DNA of 37,097 bases from Firmicutes bacterium UBA3936 (GTDB lineage Bacteria > Bacillota > Dethiobacteria > Dethiobacterales > Dethiobacteraceae), in NCBI GenBank assembly GCA_002385745.1, contig DGEC01000045.1, positions 1 to 37,097 of the forward strand, given 5' to 3'. Position 1 is the stretch's first letter. The number at the start of each line of letters is the position of its first letter. Of this stretch, positions 1 to 8,195 are shown piece by piece. The translations under genes were made by a program, and so were the position numbers. The notes below the pieces were generated by a model that was given only the letters and a program-made list of their open reading frames with translations, was not told where the DNA came from and searched no databases.

Positions 1-35
1 CCTAAAGTAATTTTACACTAACCGTCAAAAAAAGA

Positions 36-1115
36 TTATCCGGCTGCGGCTTTGGTAGTTTGCGATGAATGGCTTGAGATGCCGCCGTGTCCGATTCTCA
101 GAAGTGCTTTGCGCCTGCGTTCGGCGCTAAAGTAATCAATGATCAGGGCTATGGCAAGAAGCAGGCCTTGAGCAAAAATATTATAGTAAGGCTGTACTCC
201 CATAACAGTCAGCATATTTTCAATTACGTTCAAAAGCAAAAGCGCGATAAAAGCCCCGCCAAGATTGCCTGCTCCGCCCATAAAAGATACGCCGCCAAGA
301 ATTGCCGCAGCGATAACAGTCAAATTTGGATTAAATGAAATAATCGCCGTAGGGTGTGCCACCCTGAGCTGCGCTGTCCACAAGAGCCCGCTTACTACTG
401 CAAAGACACTGCTATAGACAAACAGCAGCATGCGAATCCGGTCTGCATTAAGTCCTGACAGTCTTGCTGCAAGCGGGTTGCCGCCCAGCATATAGACGTT
501 GCGCCCAAATGTTGTTCTTGACAGAATAAATTGAGAAACAACGAGCACGGCGACGGCAAAAAGGAATGTTACGGGAAGAAAATTAAACAGGCTGGTCCTG
601 CCAAGCACCGTAAACCCCGATGCAGCCAGCTGTATGTTATAGCCCTTTGTCATTACATTGCATAAGCCCGTGTAAACGGAGGCCATGCCGATAGTTGCAA
701 TAAAGGACGGGAATTTCAACTTGTTAACCAAAAAGGTATTAATCAAGCCGAAAATTACACCTACAGCCAGGCAGATTATAAACGCAAAAGGCCAGGACAC
801 AGGCGTCCTGTCGAGCAGCCAGGCAAAAATCATTGTCCCTAAAGAAGCCTGTGCTGCTACGGATAAATCTATATTTCCGCCAATTAAAACAAGCGTGATC
901 CCGGACAGCATCACAATTTGCAAAACAAGATTATTGAAGACATTGATGAGGTTTCCTTTTGACATGAACCCTTTGTTGAACAGGGCGGAAAAAGGTTCAC
1001 CCTCAAGCACCCCGCTGCTTATCACCATGGTAGCAAGCGTGAGAACAATGAGAGTAATAAGCAAAACCGCCGATTTGTCCCGCAGAAAAACTTTGAAAGG
1101 GGATATTTTATGCAC
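36..1115 (-). CDS. ABC transporter permease, ribose/simple-sugar (RbsC-like) family, copy 2
   Basis: This 359-residue polytopic membrane protein is the last importer gene in the window. It belongs to the RbsC/XylH-like branch of ABC permeases, as shown by the motif GGNIDLSVAAQASLG (around residue 80), the cytoplasmic EAA-like stretch GGNPLAARLSGLNADR, and the late AAAILGGVSFMGGAGNLGG segment. About eight to ten hydrophobic segments are visible. It would form half of the transmembrane channel, probably pairing with the other permease encoded 18 bp upstream. The start is GTG, preceded by AGGAGGG at a good distance. The hydrophilic tail after the last helix is rich in Ser and Thr. Substrate cannot be told from the sequence. 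The family assignment is firm; the heterodimer is an inference from having two adjacent, non-identical permeases. Confidence 0.9.
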   Translation of the reverse strand: MHKISPFKVFLRDKSAVLLITLIVLTLATMVISSGVLEGEPFSALFNKGFMSKGNLINVFNNLVLQIVMLSGITLVLIGGNIDLSVAAQASLGTMIFAWLLDRTPVSWPFAFIICLAVGVIFGLINTFLVNKLKFPSFIATIGMASVYTGLCNVMTKGYNIQLAASGFTVLGRTSLFNFLPVTFLFAVAVLVVSQFILSRTTFGRNVYMLGGNPLAARLSGLNADRIRMLLFVYSSVFAVVSGLLWTAQLRVAHPTAIISFNPNLTVIAAAILGGVSFMGGAGNLGGAFIALLLLNVIENMLTVMGVQPYYNIFAQGLLLAIALIIDYFSAERRRKALLRIGHGGISSHSSQTTKAAAG

Positions 1116-1133
1116 AGCCTTCCCTCCTTGTCA

Positions 1134-2147
1134 TTACGCGGCTTGCGCCTTGCGGGAGCGGGCTTGCGTGACGAAATCAGCGGTAAGTGCTACAAGCAAA
1201 AGAGCTCCCGTAAAAACTTGTACCCAGAAGGGGTTGACACCGACGGCACCCATACCGATCTGAAAAGTATTTAAGATGAGCAAGCCGACAAATACACCGG
1301 CCATTCCACCGGTGCCGCCGCCAAAGGAAATGCCCCCCAATACTGCAGCCGTAATACCGGTAAACTGGTTTGTCTGCAGTGCCATAAGCGACCCCTGGCC
1401 CAGACGGGCTGCGGTAAAAATTCCGGCCACCCCGCTAAGTACGGCACTGTTGACAAAAAGAATATAAGTGATCATTGCGGCATTAATTCCTGCCAATCCC
1501 GCAGCTATAGCATTTCCGCCAATAAATTTTACTTTCATGCCAAAGCCCGTTTTCGCAAGTATCACTCCATACACTATGAAAAATAACAGCATGATAATAA
1601 TACCCAGAGGTATTGGCCCAATCATGCCCGTCCCAATGTATTTGAGTGCCGCATCCTGAAAATTGATATTGGCAGCAATCCCATTATTCCCGATTGAACT
1701 GATCAGGTACATCAAGCCCTGCGCCATTAAAGTCATGGCCAAAGTTGCGATAAAAAACGGGATGCGGAATTTTGTAATCAGCAACGCATTAATTGCACCG
1801 AGGCAGCCGCACAGTGCCAGGGCAGCCATAATGCCGGCATACCAGGGCAGCCCCCATTTTCCAACGGCGGCAGCTAGGATAATACCGCCAAATGCTCCAA
1901 CAGCAGCCTGGGACAGGTCGATATTACCGCCGACAAGCAAAAACCCGGCACCGATGGCAAGAAAAGATGTGACTACAAGCGAATTTAATATATTTCTAAA
2001 AATGGCAAATCTTAAAAAGCTGCTTCCCCTAAGCGCCGACCAAATAGTAAATACTCCCACCATGACAATAAAGAGCAGAAAAAGCGTAAATACTTTATGG
2101 TGAACAAGCGAAGAAAAATATTTTTTATAGATGTTTGTCTTCTCCAC
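1134..2147 (-). CDS. ABC transporter permease, ribose/simple-sugar (RbsC-like) family, copy 1
   Basis: This 337-residue integral membrane protein shares the family signatures of its downstream partner: GGNIDLSQAAVGAFGG, GGNAIAAGLAGINAA and AAVLGGISFGGGTGGMAG. The two are clearly diverged rather than a recent duplicate. It follows the ATPase gene by 49 bp. The GTG start is chosen because GGAGG lies 8 bases upstream; the next Met would delete the first membrane-approach segment. It should supply one half of the translocation pore in the cytoplasmic membrane and couple to the double ATPase. Substrate is unknown. Confidence 0.9.
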   Translation of the reverse strand: MEKTNIYKKYFSSLVHHKVFTLFLLFIVMVGVFTIWSALRGSSFLRFAIFRNILNSLVVTSFLAIGAGFLLVGGNIDLSQAAVGAFGGIILAAAVGKWGLPWYAGIMAALALCGCLGAINALLITKFRIPFFIATLAMTLMAQGLMYLISSIGNNGIAANINFQDAALKYIGTGMIGPIPLGIIIMLLFFIVYGVILAKTGFGMKVKFIGGNAIAAGLAGINAAMITYILFVNSAVLSGVAGIFTAARLGQGSLMALQTNQFTGITAAVLGGISFGGGTGGMAGVFVGLLILNTFQIGMGAVGVNPFWVQVFTGALLLVALTADFVTQARSRKAQAA

Positions 2148-2196
2148 CCTCTCCGCCTCCTGGTATAAGATATTACCGTTAGCAGTATTTCCCCCA

Positions 2197-3696
2197 TTAA
2201 GAAGCCTCCTGCATTGCCAGTGACAAAACCTTTTCTTCCGTTGCCTCCCCGCGTGTTAAAGACCCTGCAACTCGCCCGTTGTTCATGACAATAATACTGT
2301 CCGAAAGGTTGATAACCTCCGGAAGTTCGCTTGAGATAAACAAAACTGCAATCCCTTGTTTGGCAAAATCGCAGATTGTTTGATATATTTCTCTTTTCGT
2401 ACCGACATCAATGCCCTTGGTAGGCTCATCAAGAATCAGAACCTTTGTTTTCAACATCTCACTTGTCCAGCGCCCGAGAATTACTTTCTGCTGGTTGCCG
2501 CCGGACAATTCAGCTACTGTCTTTTCAATGGACGGTGTTTTTATTGCATATTTTTTTACCGCATCATTAACAACAGCCGTAGTTTTGCTTCTGTTGACAA
2601 AAATTTTTTTACACAGCCTGTCAATAAAAGGCATGATCACATTGTCCCTGAGCGAATGTCCCATAACCAGGCCCTGCTCTTTTCGATCCTCGGGACACAG
2701 CGCAATGCCATGTTTAATGGCATCCCCCGGTGATTTAAGAACAACGGGCCTTCCATTAACGATTATTTCCCCGCCGGTAACGGCATCCACACCAAAGAGC
2801 GCCCGGGCCACTTCCGTGCGCCCGGAACCGACAAGCCCGGCCAGACCGACAATTTCGCCTTCCCGCACCCGGAAACTCACACCGCGCAAATACTGGGTTG
2901 TAAGGTTTTTGACTTCAAGCATTACTTTACCGAAAGACTCGTTGCGGGACAGGTTTGCATATGTGTCGCCGATATCACGGCCCACCATCGCTCTGATTAA
3001 TTCGGCTTCGCTTGTCTCCCCGGCCTTCAGCAATTTAACAAGCCTGCCGTCCTTAAGTACGACAATGTCGTCAGCAATTTTAAATATTTCAGCAAGACGG
3101 TGAGACACATAGATGACTACTTTCCCCTCCGCTTTTAGTTTGAGGATAAGGTCAAACAATATTTCTATCTCGGCATCGGTCAGCGGGGCTGTCGGTTCGT
3201 CAAAAGCAATTATATCTGCATTGCGGGCATAAGCTTTCATAATCTCGACCATTTGCTGGTATGCCACATTCAGGCGGCCCACCTGTTCCGCCGGATCTAT
3301 AGGCAGGCCAAATGTGTTTATAATCTCCTTTGCCTTCGTATATAATTTGTTTTTATCAAACAAACCCAACCTTGTTCTGGGCAGGTTGTCCGGAAATATG
3401 TTCTCCATCACAGACATATTGGGAATTAACTGCCGATCCTGATAAATAACGGCTACGCCCGCCGCTATGGCCGCCCGGGGATCGGGGAAATCAACAGGCT
3501 TCCCGTTCAGCAGGATCTCGCCCTCATCAGCTTTTTGATCCCCGCTCATTATTTTAAGCAGAGTGCTTTTACCTGCACCGTTTTCGCCAACCAGCGCCAG
3601 CACCTTTCCGCCTTCCGCCTTAAAGCTGACGCTGTCAAGGGCACGTACACCCGGGTACGATTTGCCAATTTTCCGGAATTCCAACGTTTTTAACAT
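2197..3696 (-). CDS. Sugar-type ABC importer ATP-binding protein (RbsA/MglA-like, two ABC domains)
   Basis: This 499-residue protein carries two fused nucleotide-binding domains, the usual form in ribose/galactose-class importers. The first domain has Walker A GENGAGKST (residues 37-45), a degenerate signature around AYQQMVEIMKA, and Walker B IIAFDEPTAPL. The second has a degenerate Walker A (GLVGSGRTE) with a strong signature LSGGNQQKVILGRW and Walker B LILDEPTKGIDVG. That asymmetry, one consensus and one altered P-loop, is normal for RbsA-type proteins. It powers uptake by the two permeases encoded downstream. A 149 bp gap containing a perfect 12 bp stem-loop separates it from the binding-protein gene. 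The ATG start has a GGGTGGGTGA-type ribosome site. Confidence 0.93.
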   Translation of the reverse strand: MLKTLEFRKIGKSYPGVRALDSVSFKAEGGKVLALVGENGAGKSTLLKIMSGDQKADEGEILLNGKPVDFPDPRAAIAAGVAVIYQDRQLIPNMSVMENIFPDNLPRTRLGLFDKNKLYTKAKEIINTFGLPIDPAEQVGRLNVAYQQMVEIMKAYARNADIIAFDEPTAPLTDAEIEILFDLILKLKAEGKVVIYVSHRLAEIFKIADDIVVLKDGRLVKLLKAGETSEAELIRAMVGRDIGDTYANLSRNESFGKVMLEVKNLTTQYLRGVSFRVREGEIVGLAGLVGSGRTEVARALFGVDAVTGGEIIVNGRPVVLKSPGDAIKHGIALCPEDRKEQGLVMGHSLRDNVIMPFIDRLCKKIFVNRSKTTAVVNDAVKKYAIKTPSIEKTVAELSGGNQQKVILGRWTSEMLKTKVLILDEPTKGIDVGTKREIYQTICDFAKQGIAVLFISSELPEVINLSDSIIVMNNGRVAGSLTRGEATEEKVLSLAMQEAS

Positions 3697-3736
3697 TCAT
3701 TCACCCACCCCTGACTATAATTGCTCCCTTTGCTTG

Positions 3737-3767
3737 AGTTGGCTGCCCGTTTAAAGGGCAGCCAACT
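3737..3767 (-). other. Perfect 12-bp stem-loop between binding-protein and ATPase genes
   Basis: AGTTGGCTGCCC and GGGCAGCCAACT form an uninterrupted 12 bp stem around a 7-base loop. No T-run follows on the minus strand, so it is not a standard intrinsic terminator. Its place just after the binding-protein gene fits a stem that protects the upstream message from 3' exonucleases, giving more binding protein than ATPase and permease. The structure is seen; the role is inferred. Confidence 0.65.
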
Positions 3768-3845
3768 GCCGGTTTGCGCAAATTTTCATCGCCCGCCCGC
3801 GGTAGCACTGCACAGGCAGCACTTCTTTGTTTGCAGTTTTCCTCC

Positions 3846-5189
3846 TTACGATCCGCTGCAGTACTCACAGGTACACGGCACTTTATATTCTTCAGGAATT
3901 TCTAAAAACGGAGTGTAGTCATTTACATTAATCCCTTCCCTGCTGTAGGGATAAGCGTCGGCATTGGCATACATATCGGTCCATTCGAGATAGTGTTTGT
4001 ATGTTTCATATTCAAGCCAGACGGTGGGCAGCCTGAGCTGCGAGTAAGTGTGACCGTCCTTTCCGTGATCATGCGGCATTATCCAGCTGGGCCAGATGGA
4101 ATCCGGGGTTGCCCAGCCGTTGAGGTAGGCGTAAACAGCGCCGATGATCGGCTCGGCATACAGGTTCTGAGCCGTAAAGAGTGCATAACGGAATGAATCC
4201 TGCTGCCCGGCGTCCCACTGCATCTGAAGACCCGAGCCGCCGAAAACAACAACACATGAATTGTCAGTCAGACCCTGCTGGTCAATGACAGATGCCGCAG
4301 CTTGAGCAAAGTCATCAATCAGTCCGGCCACCAGCCAGTATTGATAATCTTTTGTTGAAATGACCGGTCCTACGGCATCTATGCCGCCCTGAAGGTTAAT
4401 GCCTGTTGAAACGGCATCTGCTATAAAGATGTTATCTGTGCAGCCCGTTTCAGCTTCCCAGGTATCAACCGCTCCCATGACACGCTCCTGAAGCGGCGGG
4501 GAGCTGGAAAATGCCATGGCTACAAAGCCAATCTCCTCCCACGGCACATCGGGCAGGTTCTCTTTTTTCCACTGGACAAGCCTGAGTACCTGCTGCCGGC
4601 CGGAATCATAGTTGTCAAAGCCGACATAGTTATTTAACAAATTACCGCCAGTGGGCACACCCTCACCGCTCTCGCCGTCACGCGGCGGAGCCATTTGAGA
4701 CATCCATTTGACTTCCGGATACTGCTCAAGCAGGGAAACAACGGCCGGCCAGATTGATGCATCCGGGTCAAGGATAAAGCCTTCCACCCCCTGATCAATA
4801 AGGTTCTGCAGGTTCGTCAGGAACAAGTCGGAATCACCGCCGGCCGACAGAAAACCGGCCCATTCACAGTTATACAGCGGAGCCCAGTGCTCGTACGCTT
4901 CTGCAGACTGCTGGTACAGAGGGCCGCTTTCTATTGTCAGGTAAGCTACTCTATACCTGGGATTTTGGGTATAGTCATATTCCCGGTCATAGTGGGCTAT
5001 TTTGTCGAGGTTGATACCGCCGTCGGAATCGGCGTTCGGGTACGGTTTGCCGCTGCCAGGGGTATTGCCCGGCTCTTCCCTGCCGGGCTCATTTTGCAGC
5101 GGGTTATTTTGGCCGCCCTCATTTTTCGCGCAGGCACAAAGCAAAAGCAACAAAACAAACAAAAGGATTAGCACCTGTGCCTTTCTCAT
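3846..5189 (-). CDS. Substrate-binding lipoprotein of the sugar-type ABC importer
   Basis: This 447-residue exported lipoprotein opens with a short basic region, a Leu-rich hydrophobic core and a lipobox-like LLLCAC, after which the mature chain would be anchored by its Cys. A Gly/Pro/Asn-rich linker precedes a type-1 periplasmic-binding fold (RVAYLTIESGPLYQQ; LIDQGVEGFILDPD; LNGWATPDSIWP). It should capture the ligand outside the cell and pass it to the permeases encoded downstream. The start at 5189 is chosen because AGGGAGG lies upstream and the signal sequence begins there; 40 codons further upstream are open but lack that logic. The protein is rich in Trp and Tyr and ends in the odd tail CTCEYCSGS. 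Ligand is unknown: the fold covers sugars, purine nucleosides and autoinducers alike. Confidence 0.85.
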   Translation of the reverse strand: MRKAQVLILLFVLLLLLCACAKNEGGQNNPLQNEPGREEPGNTPGSGKPYPNADSDGGINLDKIAHYDREYDYTQNPRYRVAYLTIESGPLYQQSAEAYEHWAPLYNCEWAGFLSAGGDSDLFLTNLQNLIDQGVEGFILDPDASIWPAVVSLLEQYPEVKWMSQMAPPRDGESGEGVPTGGNLLNNYVGFDNYDSGRQQVLRLVQWKKENLPDVPWEEIGFVAMAFSSSPPLQERVMGAVDTWEAETGCTDNIFIADAVSTGINLQGGIDAVGPVISTKDYQYWLVAGLIDDFAQAAASVIDQQGLTDNSCVVVFGGSGLQMQWDAGQQDSFRYALFTAQNLYAEPIIGAVYAYLNGWATPDSIWPSWIMPHDHGKDGHTYSQLRLPTVWLEYETYKHYLEWTDMYANADAYPYSREGINVNDYTPFLEIPEEYKVPCTCEYCSGS

Positions 5190-5339
5190 GTACAGCGTCC
5201 TCCCTCTTCCACATATTTTTGTCCGCCGGTTGGCGTAGCGGTATATTTCTATTAATGGAAAAAGCTTTATATGACTTTGCCCGGAATAAAAGGAGGAAAT
5301 TTTAGACATGCCACAGAAAATGCGCTCACCGAGCGCATG

Positions 5340-5377
5340 AAAAAAGCCCGGCTCCTGTTAAAGTACAGGAACCGGGC
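5340..5377 (-). terminator. Rho-independent terminator after divIVA
   Basis: A 13 bp stem (GCCCGGTTCCTGT with ACAGGAGCCGGGC on the minus strand) with a short loop is followed by six T. The one non-Watson-Crick position is a G-T wobble on the minus strand but a C-A mismatch on the plus strand, so the RNA form belongs to minus-strand transcription. It ends the ylm/divIVA operon and insulates the ABC importer operon. A further small dyad, ATGCGCTC/GAGCGCAT, lies directly beyond (5320-5338). Confidence 0.88.
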
Positions 5378-5402
5378 CTTTATATTTTTAGTGACGCGCC
5401 TG

Positions 5403-5900
5403 TCAGGCGCCTTTTACCGCTTCTTTTACATCTTCATCTTCGACTGTCAGCCAGTCTTCCATTTCAAGTGCGGCAAGTTGAGCCTCCACAAGGGAACGAA
5501 AGCGCATTTTATATATCTGGGCTTGTTTATATACTTCTTCGTGTTCCGTGAGTATGCGGCTGGCCTTGTAGCGTGCTTCTTCAATAATCCGGGCAGCTTC
5601 CTTTTCAGCCTCCCGCCGGATCAGCTCTGCTTCTTTTGTTGCGCTGCGTTTTACATCCTCAGCCGTCTCCTGAGCTACTACAATGGCATTATGCAATGTT
5701 TCCTCCAGCTTTTGATAATGGTTTATTTTTTCCTTCAACTGCGCGATCTGCTCTTTGGCTGCAATATTTTCCTTAATCAGTTCTTCAAAATCATTTGCCA
5801 CCTGATTAAGGAACTCTTCAACTTCACTCGGTGACAGACCCCGGATAGAACGGCTGAATTCTTTATTTTGAATATCAATTGGCGTTAGCGGCACTTCCAT
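5403..5900 (-). CDS. divIVA: DivIVA-family cell-pole/septum protein
   Basis: This 165-residue protein has the conserved DivIVA N-terminus: TPIDIQNKEFSRSIRGLSPSEVEEFL, in which the FxRxxRGxxxxEVxxFL pattern marks the lipid-binding domain that senses curved membrane. Residues from about 30 to 145 are heptad-rich coiled coil with many Glu, Lys and Ala. The acidic tail ends EDVKEAVKGA. DivIVA tethers division-site and, in sporeformers, chromosome-anchoring proteins at poles and septa. It is the last gene of the sepF-yggT-ylmH-divIVA run, 63 bp after ylmH, and is followed by a strong terminator. A tight GGGGGTGA site precedes the ATG. Confidence 0.95.
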   Translation of the reverse strand: MEVPLTPIDIQNKEFSRSIRGLSPSEVEEFLNQVANDFEELIKENIAAKEQIAQLKEKINHYQKLEETLHNAIVVAQETAEDVKRSATKEAELIRREAEKEAARIIEEARYKASRILTEHEEVYKQAQIYKMRFRSLVEAQLAALEMEDWLTVEDEDVKEAVKGA

Positions 5901-5963
5901 TCACCCCCGATATTTTTCCGGCTCTTCCTGTATTTCGCTTCATAACACTTTAATTCCTGCCGC

Positions 5964-6752
5964 TTAGAAATGTTTTTTCAGGAGTAGCCGGATGCGCCCT
6001 TTCTTGCTTTCGCCCAGTATTTCAGCTATTTCTATCCGCCCGCGGCCCGCCACTGAAATGACATCGCCTGCTTTCACGGCCATGCCGGCGTTTTTTGCCG
6101 ACTGCCAGTTCACTTTGACATGGCCTGCCCGGATGACCGGCACCATTTTGCTGCGGGACACCCCAAAACCGGAACCCGCTACGGCATCAAGGCGCAGGCT
6201 GGCAACGGTGGTCATAATTTCCCGCGTCCGCCCGGCCGGTATAGTAAGGGATTCCGCTGTGACTTCCTCCACCCTGGCATTGTATTTACCGACTTTTTGC
6301 AAATTGGCAAGCACATAAGAAATGATCTCGGGATGTAATACAACCTGGGCGGCGCCGTCCGGCAGGACAATGATGTCTCCTATTTTTTCCCGGCGCAGGC
6401 CCAAGGCCAAAAGGGCGCCAAGATAATCACGGTGCGTAATCCCGGCATCTGATGCACTTAAAGTAATTGCGGCGTAAGCCAGGGGCACATCGGCAGTTGA
6501 CAGCTGTTCTTCTGCCGGGAAAACTAAAACACGAACCCTCTCTGCAGAAGCATAACCGCCCCAGGACACCTGTTTAAGTCCCTTAAAATAATGCATTACC
6601 TTATCTGCAGTTCTTTGCTGGAAAGGGTCAAGAAAATCGGTAAGCTGCATTTTCCTTTTTTGCTCTGCCCGGGTGGCATGGTCCAAAATAACCGCTGCCG
6701 TGCGCCTGGAGAGTTCATCGTCAAACAACTGAATAATTGTTTCCCTGTCCAT
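5964..6752 (-). CDS. ylmH: YlmH-family S4-domain RNA-binding protein
   Basis: This 262-residue protein has the YlmH layout: an N-terminal region with LTDFLDPFQQ and GGYASAERVRVLVFP, a middle region with YLGALLALGLRREKIGDI, and a C-terminal S4 RNA-binding domain (about 182-245) with LRLDAVAGSGFGVSRSKM followed by the AGDVISVAGRGRIEI loop. S4 proteins bind structured RNA; in Bacillota, YlmH homologues have been linked to ribosome quality control and division. It sits 18 bp downstream of yggT. The ATG start has GGGAGGG upstream. Confidence 0.93.
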   Translation of the reverse strand: MDRETIIQLFDDELSRRTAAVILDHATRAEQKRKMQLTDFLDPFQQRTADKVMHYFKGLKQVSWGGYASAERVRVLVFPAEEQLSTADVPLAYAAITLSASDAGITHRDYLGALLALGLRREKIGDIIVLPDGAAQVVLHPEIISYVLANLQKVGKYNARVEEVTAESLTIPAGRTREIMTTVASLRLDAVAGSGFGVSRSKMVPVIRAGHVKVNWQSAKNAGMAVKAGDVISVAGRGRIEIAEILGESKKGRIRLLLKKHF

Positions 6753-6770
6753 AACTTCCCTCCCGGCAAA

Positions 6771-7061
6771 TCAAAGAAGAATGCGGTAGACAATACTGCG
6801 CAGTAAATGCAGAATCAGCATAACAACCAGCGGTGAGAGATCAAGATAGGCACCGGGACCCAGTTGAATAGGCATTAAGCGCTTGCGAATCGGCGAGAGC
6901 ACCGGTTCCGTTAACAAATAAACAAGACGGCGCAGCTGCAAAAGCAGGGGATGGGCATCCCGGCCCAGCCGGAGCAAAGGAAAAATAATTCTGGCAATGA
7001 GCAGCCAAAAATAAATATCCAGTACCAGGTCAATAATGTAATAAATGCGAAATGCCGTCAA
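6771..7061 (-). CDS. ylmG: YggT-family small membrane protein
   Basis: This 96-residue protein carries two hydrophobic helices: residues 6-27, including LVLDIYFWLLIARIIFPL, and roughly 68-94. Between them is the family's amphipathic stretch with VYLLTEPVLSPIRKRLMP. YggT/YlmG proteins are linked to septum or nucleoid organisation, but their activity is not defined. The gene lies 13 bp after sepF. The start is TTG, with GAGGAG nine bases upstream. Confidence 0.9.
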   Translation of the reverse strand: MTAFRIYYIIDLVLDIYFWLLIARIIFPLLRLGRDAHPLLLQLRRLVYLLTEPVLSPIRKRLMPIQLGPGAYLDLSPLVVMLILHLLRSIVYRILL

Positions 7062-7074
7062 TGGCGTCAGCTCC

Positions 7075-7506
7075 TCATTCTTCCAGCGTTACTACCACGC
7101 CGCGTTCATTAAGCTCCCTGCGGAATTCCGCATTAACCTCCACCTGGGCAGGAGCAAAGACAAAAATCTGCTGGCTGACTTTCTGCATATTTCCATCCAC
7201 AGCATAAGTTGCCCCTGAAATAAAGTCAATAATCCGCCTCGCTTCTAGTTTGTCCGTTTCTTCCAGGTTAACCAGGACAGGTTTTTTGTTCTTAATATGT
7301 TCAACTATTGCCTGCGCTTCGGCAAATTCACGGGGTTTCGTAATAACCAGCCGCATATTTCTGCCGCCGCTGCCGTGCATATTCACAACTGCCCTCTTCC
7401 TTTCCGGCCGCAGCCTGGCGACTTCTTTTTCTTCAATATATTCTTCTTCTTCAGCTTCTTCGATTAATCCCAGAAACATTAGCGCCTTTTCCCAAAATTT
7501 TGCCAT
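7075..7506 (-). CDS. sepF: SepF, FtsZ-associated division protein
   Basis: This 143-residue protein has the SepF plan: an N-terminal amphipathic helix (MAKFWEKALMFLGLIEEAEE) expected to dip into the membrane, a variable acidic linker, and a C-terminal core with RLVITKPREFAEAQAIVEHIK, KPVLVNLEETD and RRIIDFISGATYAVDG. SepF forms arcs that attach FtsZ filaments to the membrane and align them. The ATG has an excellent AGGAGG site and starts 11 bp after yggS ends. It is predicted to work with FtsZ and FtsA encoded about 10 kb upstream. Confidence 0.95.
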   Translation of the reverse strand: MAKFWEKALMFLGLIEEAEEEEYIEEKEVARLRPERKRAVVNMHGSGGRNMRLVITKPREFAEAQAIVEHIKNKKPVLVNLEETDKLEARRIIDFISGATYAVDGNMQKVSQQIFVFAPAQVEVNAEFRRELNERGVVVTLEE

Positions 7507-7517
7507 TCTAACTCCTC

Positions 7518-8195
7518 CTATCGGGTTCTCTCTCCAAAAAGCAGACTGCCAATCCGCACAAGATTAGCCCCCTCCTCCACAGCAACAATATAATCATTGG
7601 ACATCCCCAGCGATAGAATGCTGAGCTTTGCACCGGATTCCCGCAGTTTGCTGTAGAGAGCAAACATTTCCCGGAAATACGGGCGGGATTCTTCCGGGTC
7701 TTCGCCAAGCGGCGGTATGGCCATCAATCCCTCGATTTTCAGCCGGGACAGCGAAGAAGCCTCACGTAAAAATTCCTCCGCCTCACCCGGGTCCAAACCG
7801 CCCTTTTGCGGCTCCCGGCCAATATTTACCTGCAGCAGAACCCGCACTGTCCGGTCTTGCCTTTCGGCCTCTTCCTGCAGCGCTTCCGCCAGCTTCCAGC
7901 GGTCCAGCGAATGAATAAGCGAAAATTTGCCAACTGCCTTCCTGACTTTATTTGTCTGCAGGCGGCCGATTAGATGCCATTCAACCCAGGGCAAACGTTC
8001 TATTTTCGGCAAAGCTTCCTGAACACGGCTTTCCCCGAAAGCTGTTTGTCCGAGCTTTGCAGCTTGGGCAATCGTCTCCACCGGAACCGTTTTTGTCACG
8101 GCCAGCAGCTCGACGGGCTGCTTCCTCCCGCAGCGGGCGGCGGCAGCCGCTATATTGTTTTTTATTTCCGCAAGCTTCCGCGCTAAATCCGTCAT
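7518..8195 (-). CDS. ylmE: YggS/PLPBP pyridoxal-phosphate homeostasis protein
   Basis: This 225-residue protein is a single-domain TIM barrel resembling the N-terminal half of alanine racemase. PLP-binding Lys35 lies in ELLAVTKTVPVE; further family markers are WHLIGRLQTNKVR, LLQVNIGREPQKGG, GLMAIPP and LSLGMSNDY. The protein binds PLP and tunes its supply to other enzymes rather than catalysing a known reaction. The start at 8195 is preferred over an upstream Met at 8219 because it overlaps the preceding stop as ATGA and has GGAAGG at proper distance, implying translational coupling. Confidence 0.94.
   Translation of the reverse strand: MTDLARKLAEIKNNIAAAAARCGRKQPVELLAVTKTVPVETIAQAAKLGQTAFGESRVQEALPKIERLPWVEWHLIGRLQTNKVRKAVGKFSLIHSLDRWKLAEALQEEAERQDRTVRVLLQVNIGREPQKGGLDPGEAEEFLREASSLSRLKIEGLMAIPPLGEDPEESRPYFREMFALYSKLRESGAKLSILSLGMSNDYIVAVEEGANLVRIGSLLFGERTR

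Noticed and set aside
685..3103. Long plus-strand open frames opposite the importer genes and elsewhere
   Set aside because: They are low-complexity shadows of strongly supported minus-strand genes, with no domains or ribosome sites. No plus-strand gene is supported in the window.
5190..5340. Possible riboswitch or sporulation promoter before the ABC importer operon (CGCCAACCGGCG hairpin; GTCATATAAAG)
   Set aside because: No known riboswitch core was recognised, and no -35/-10 pair with acceptable spacing could be assigned.
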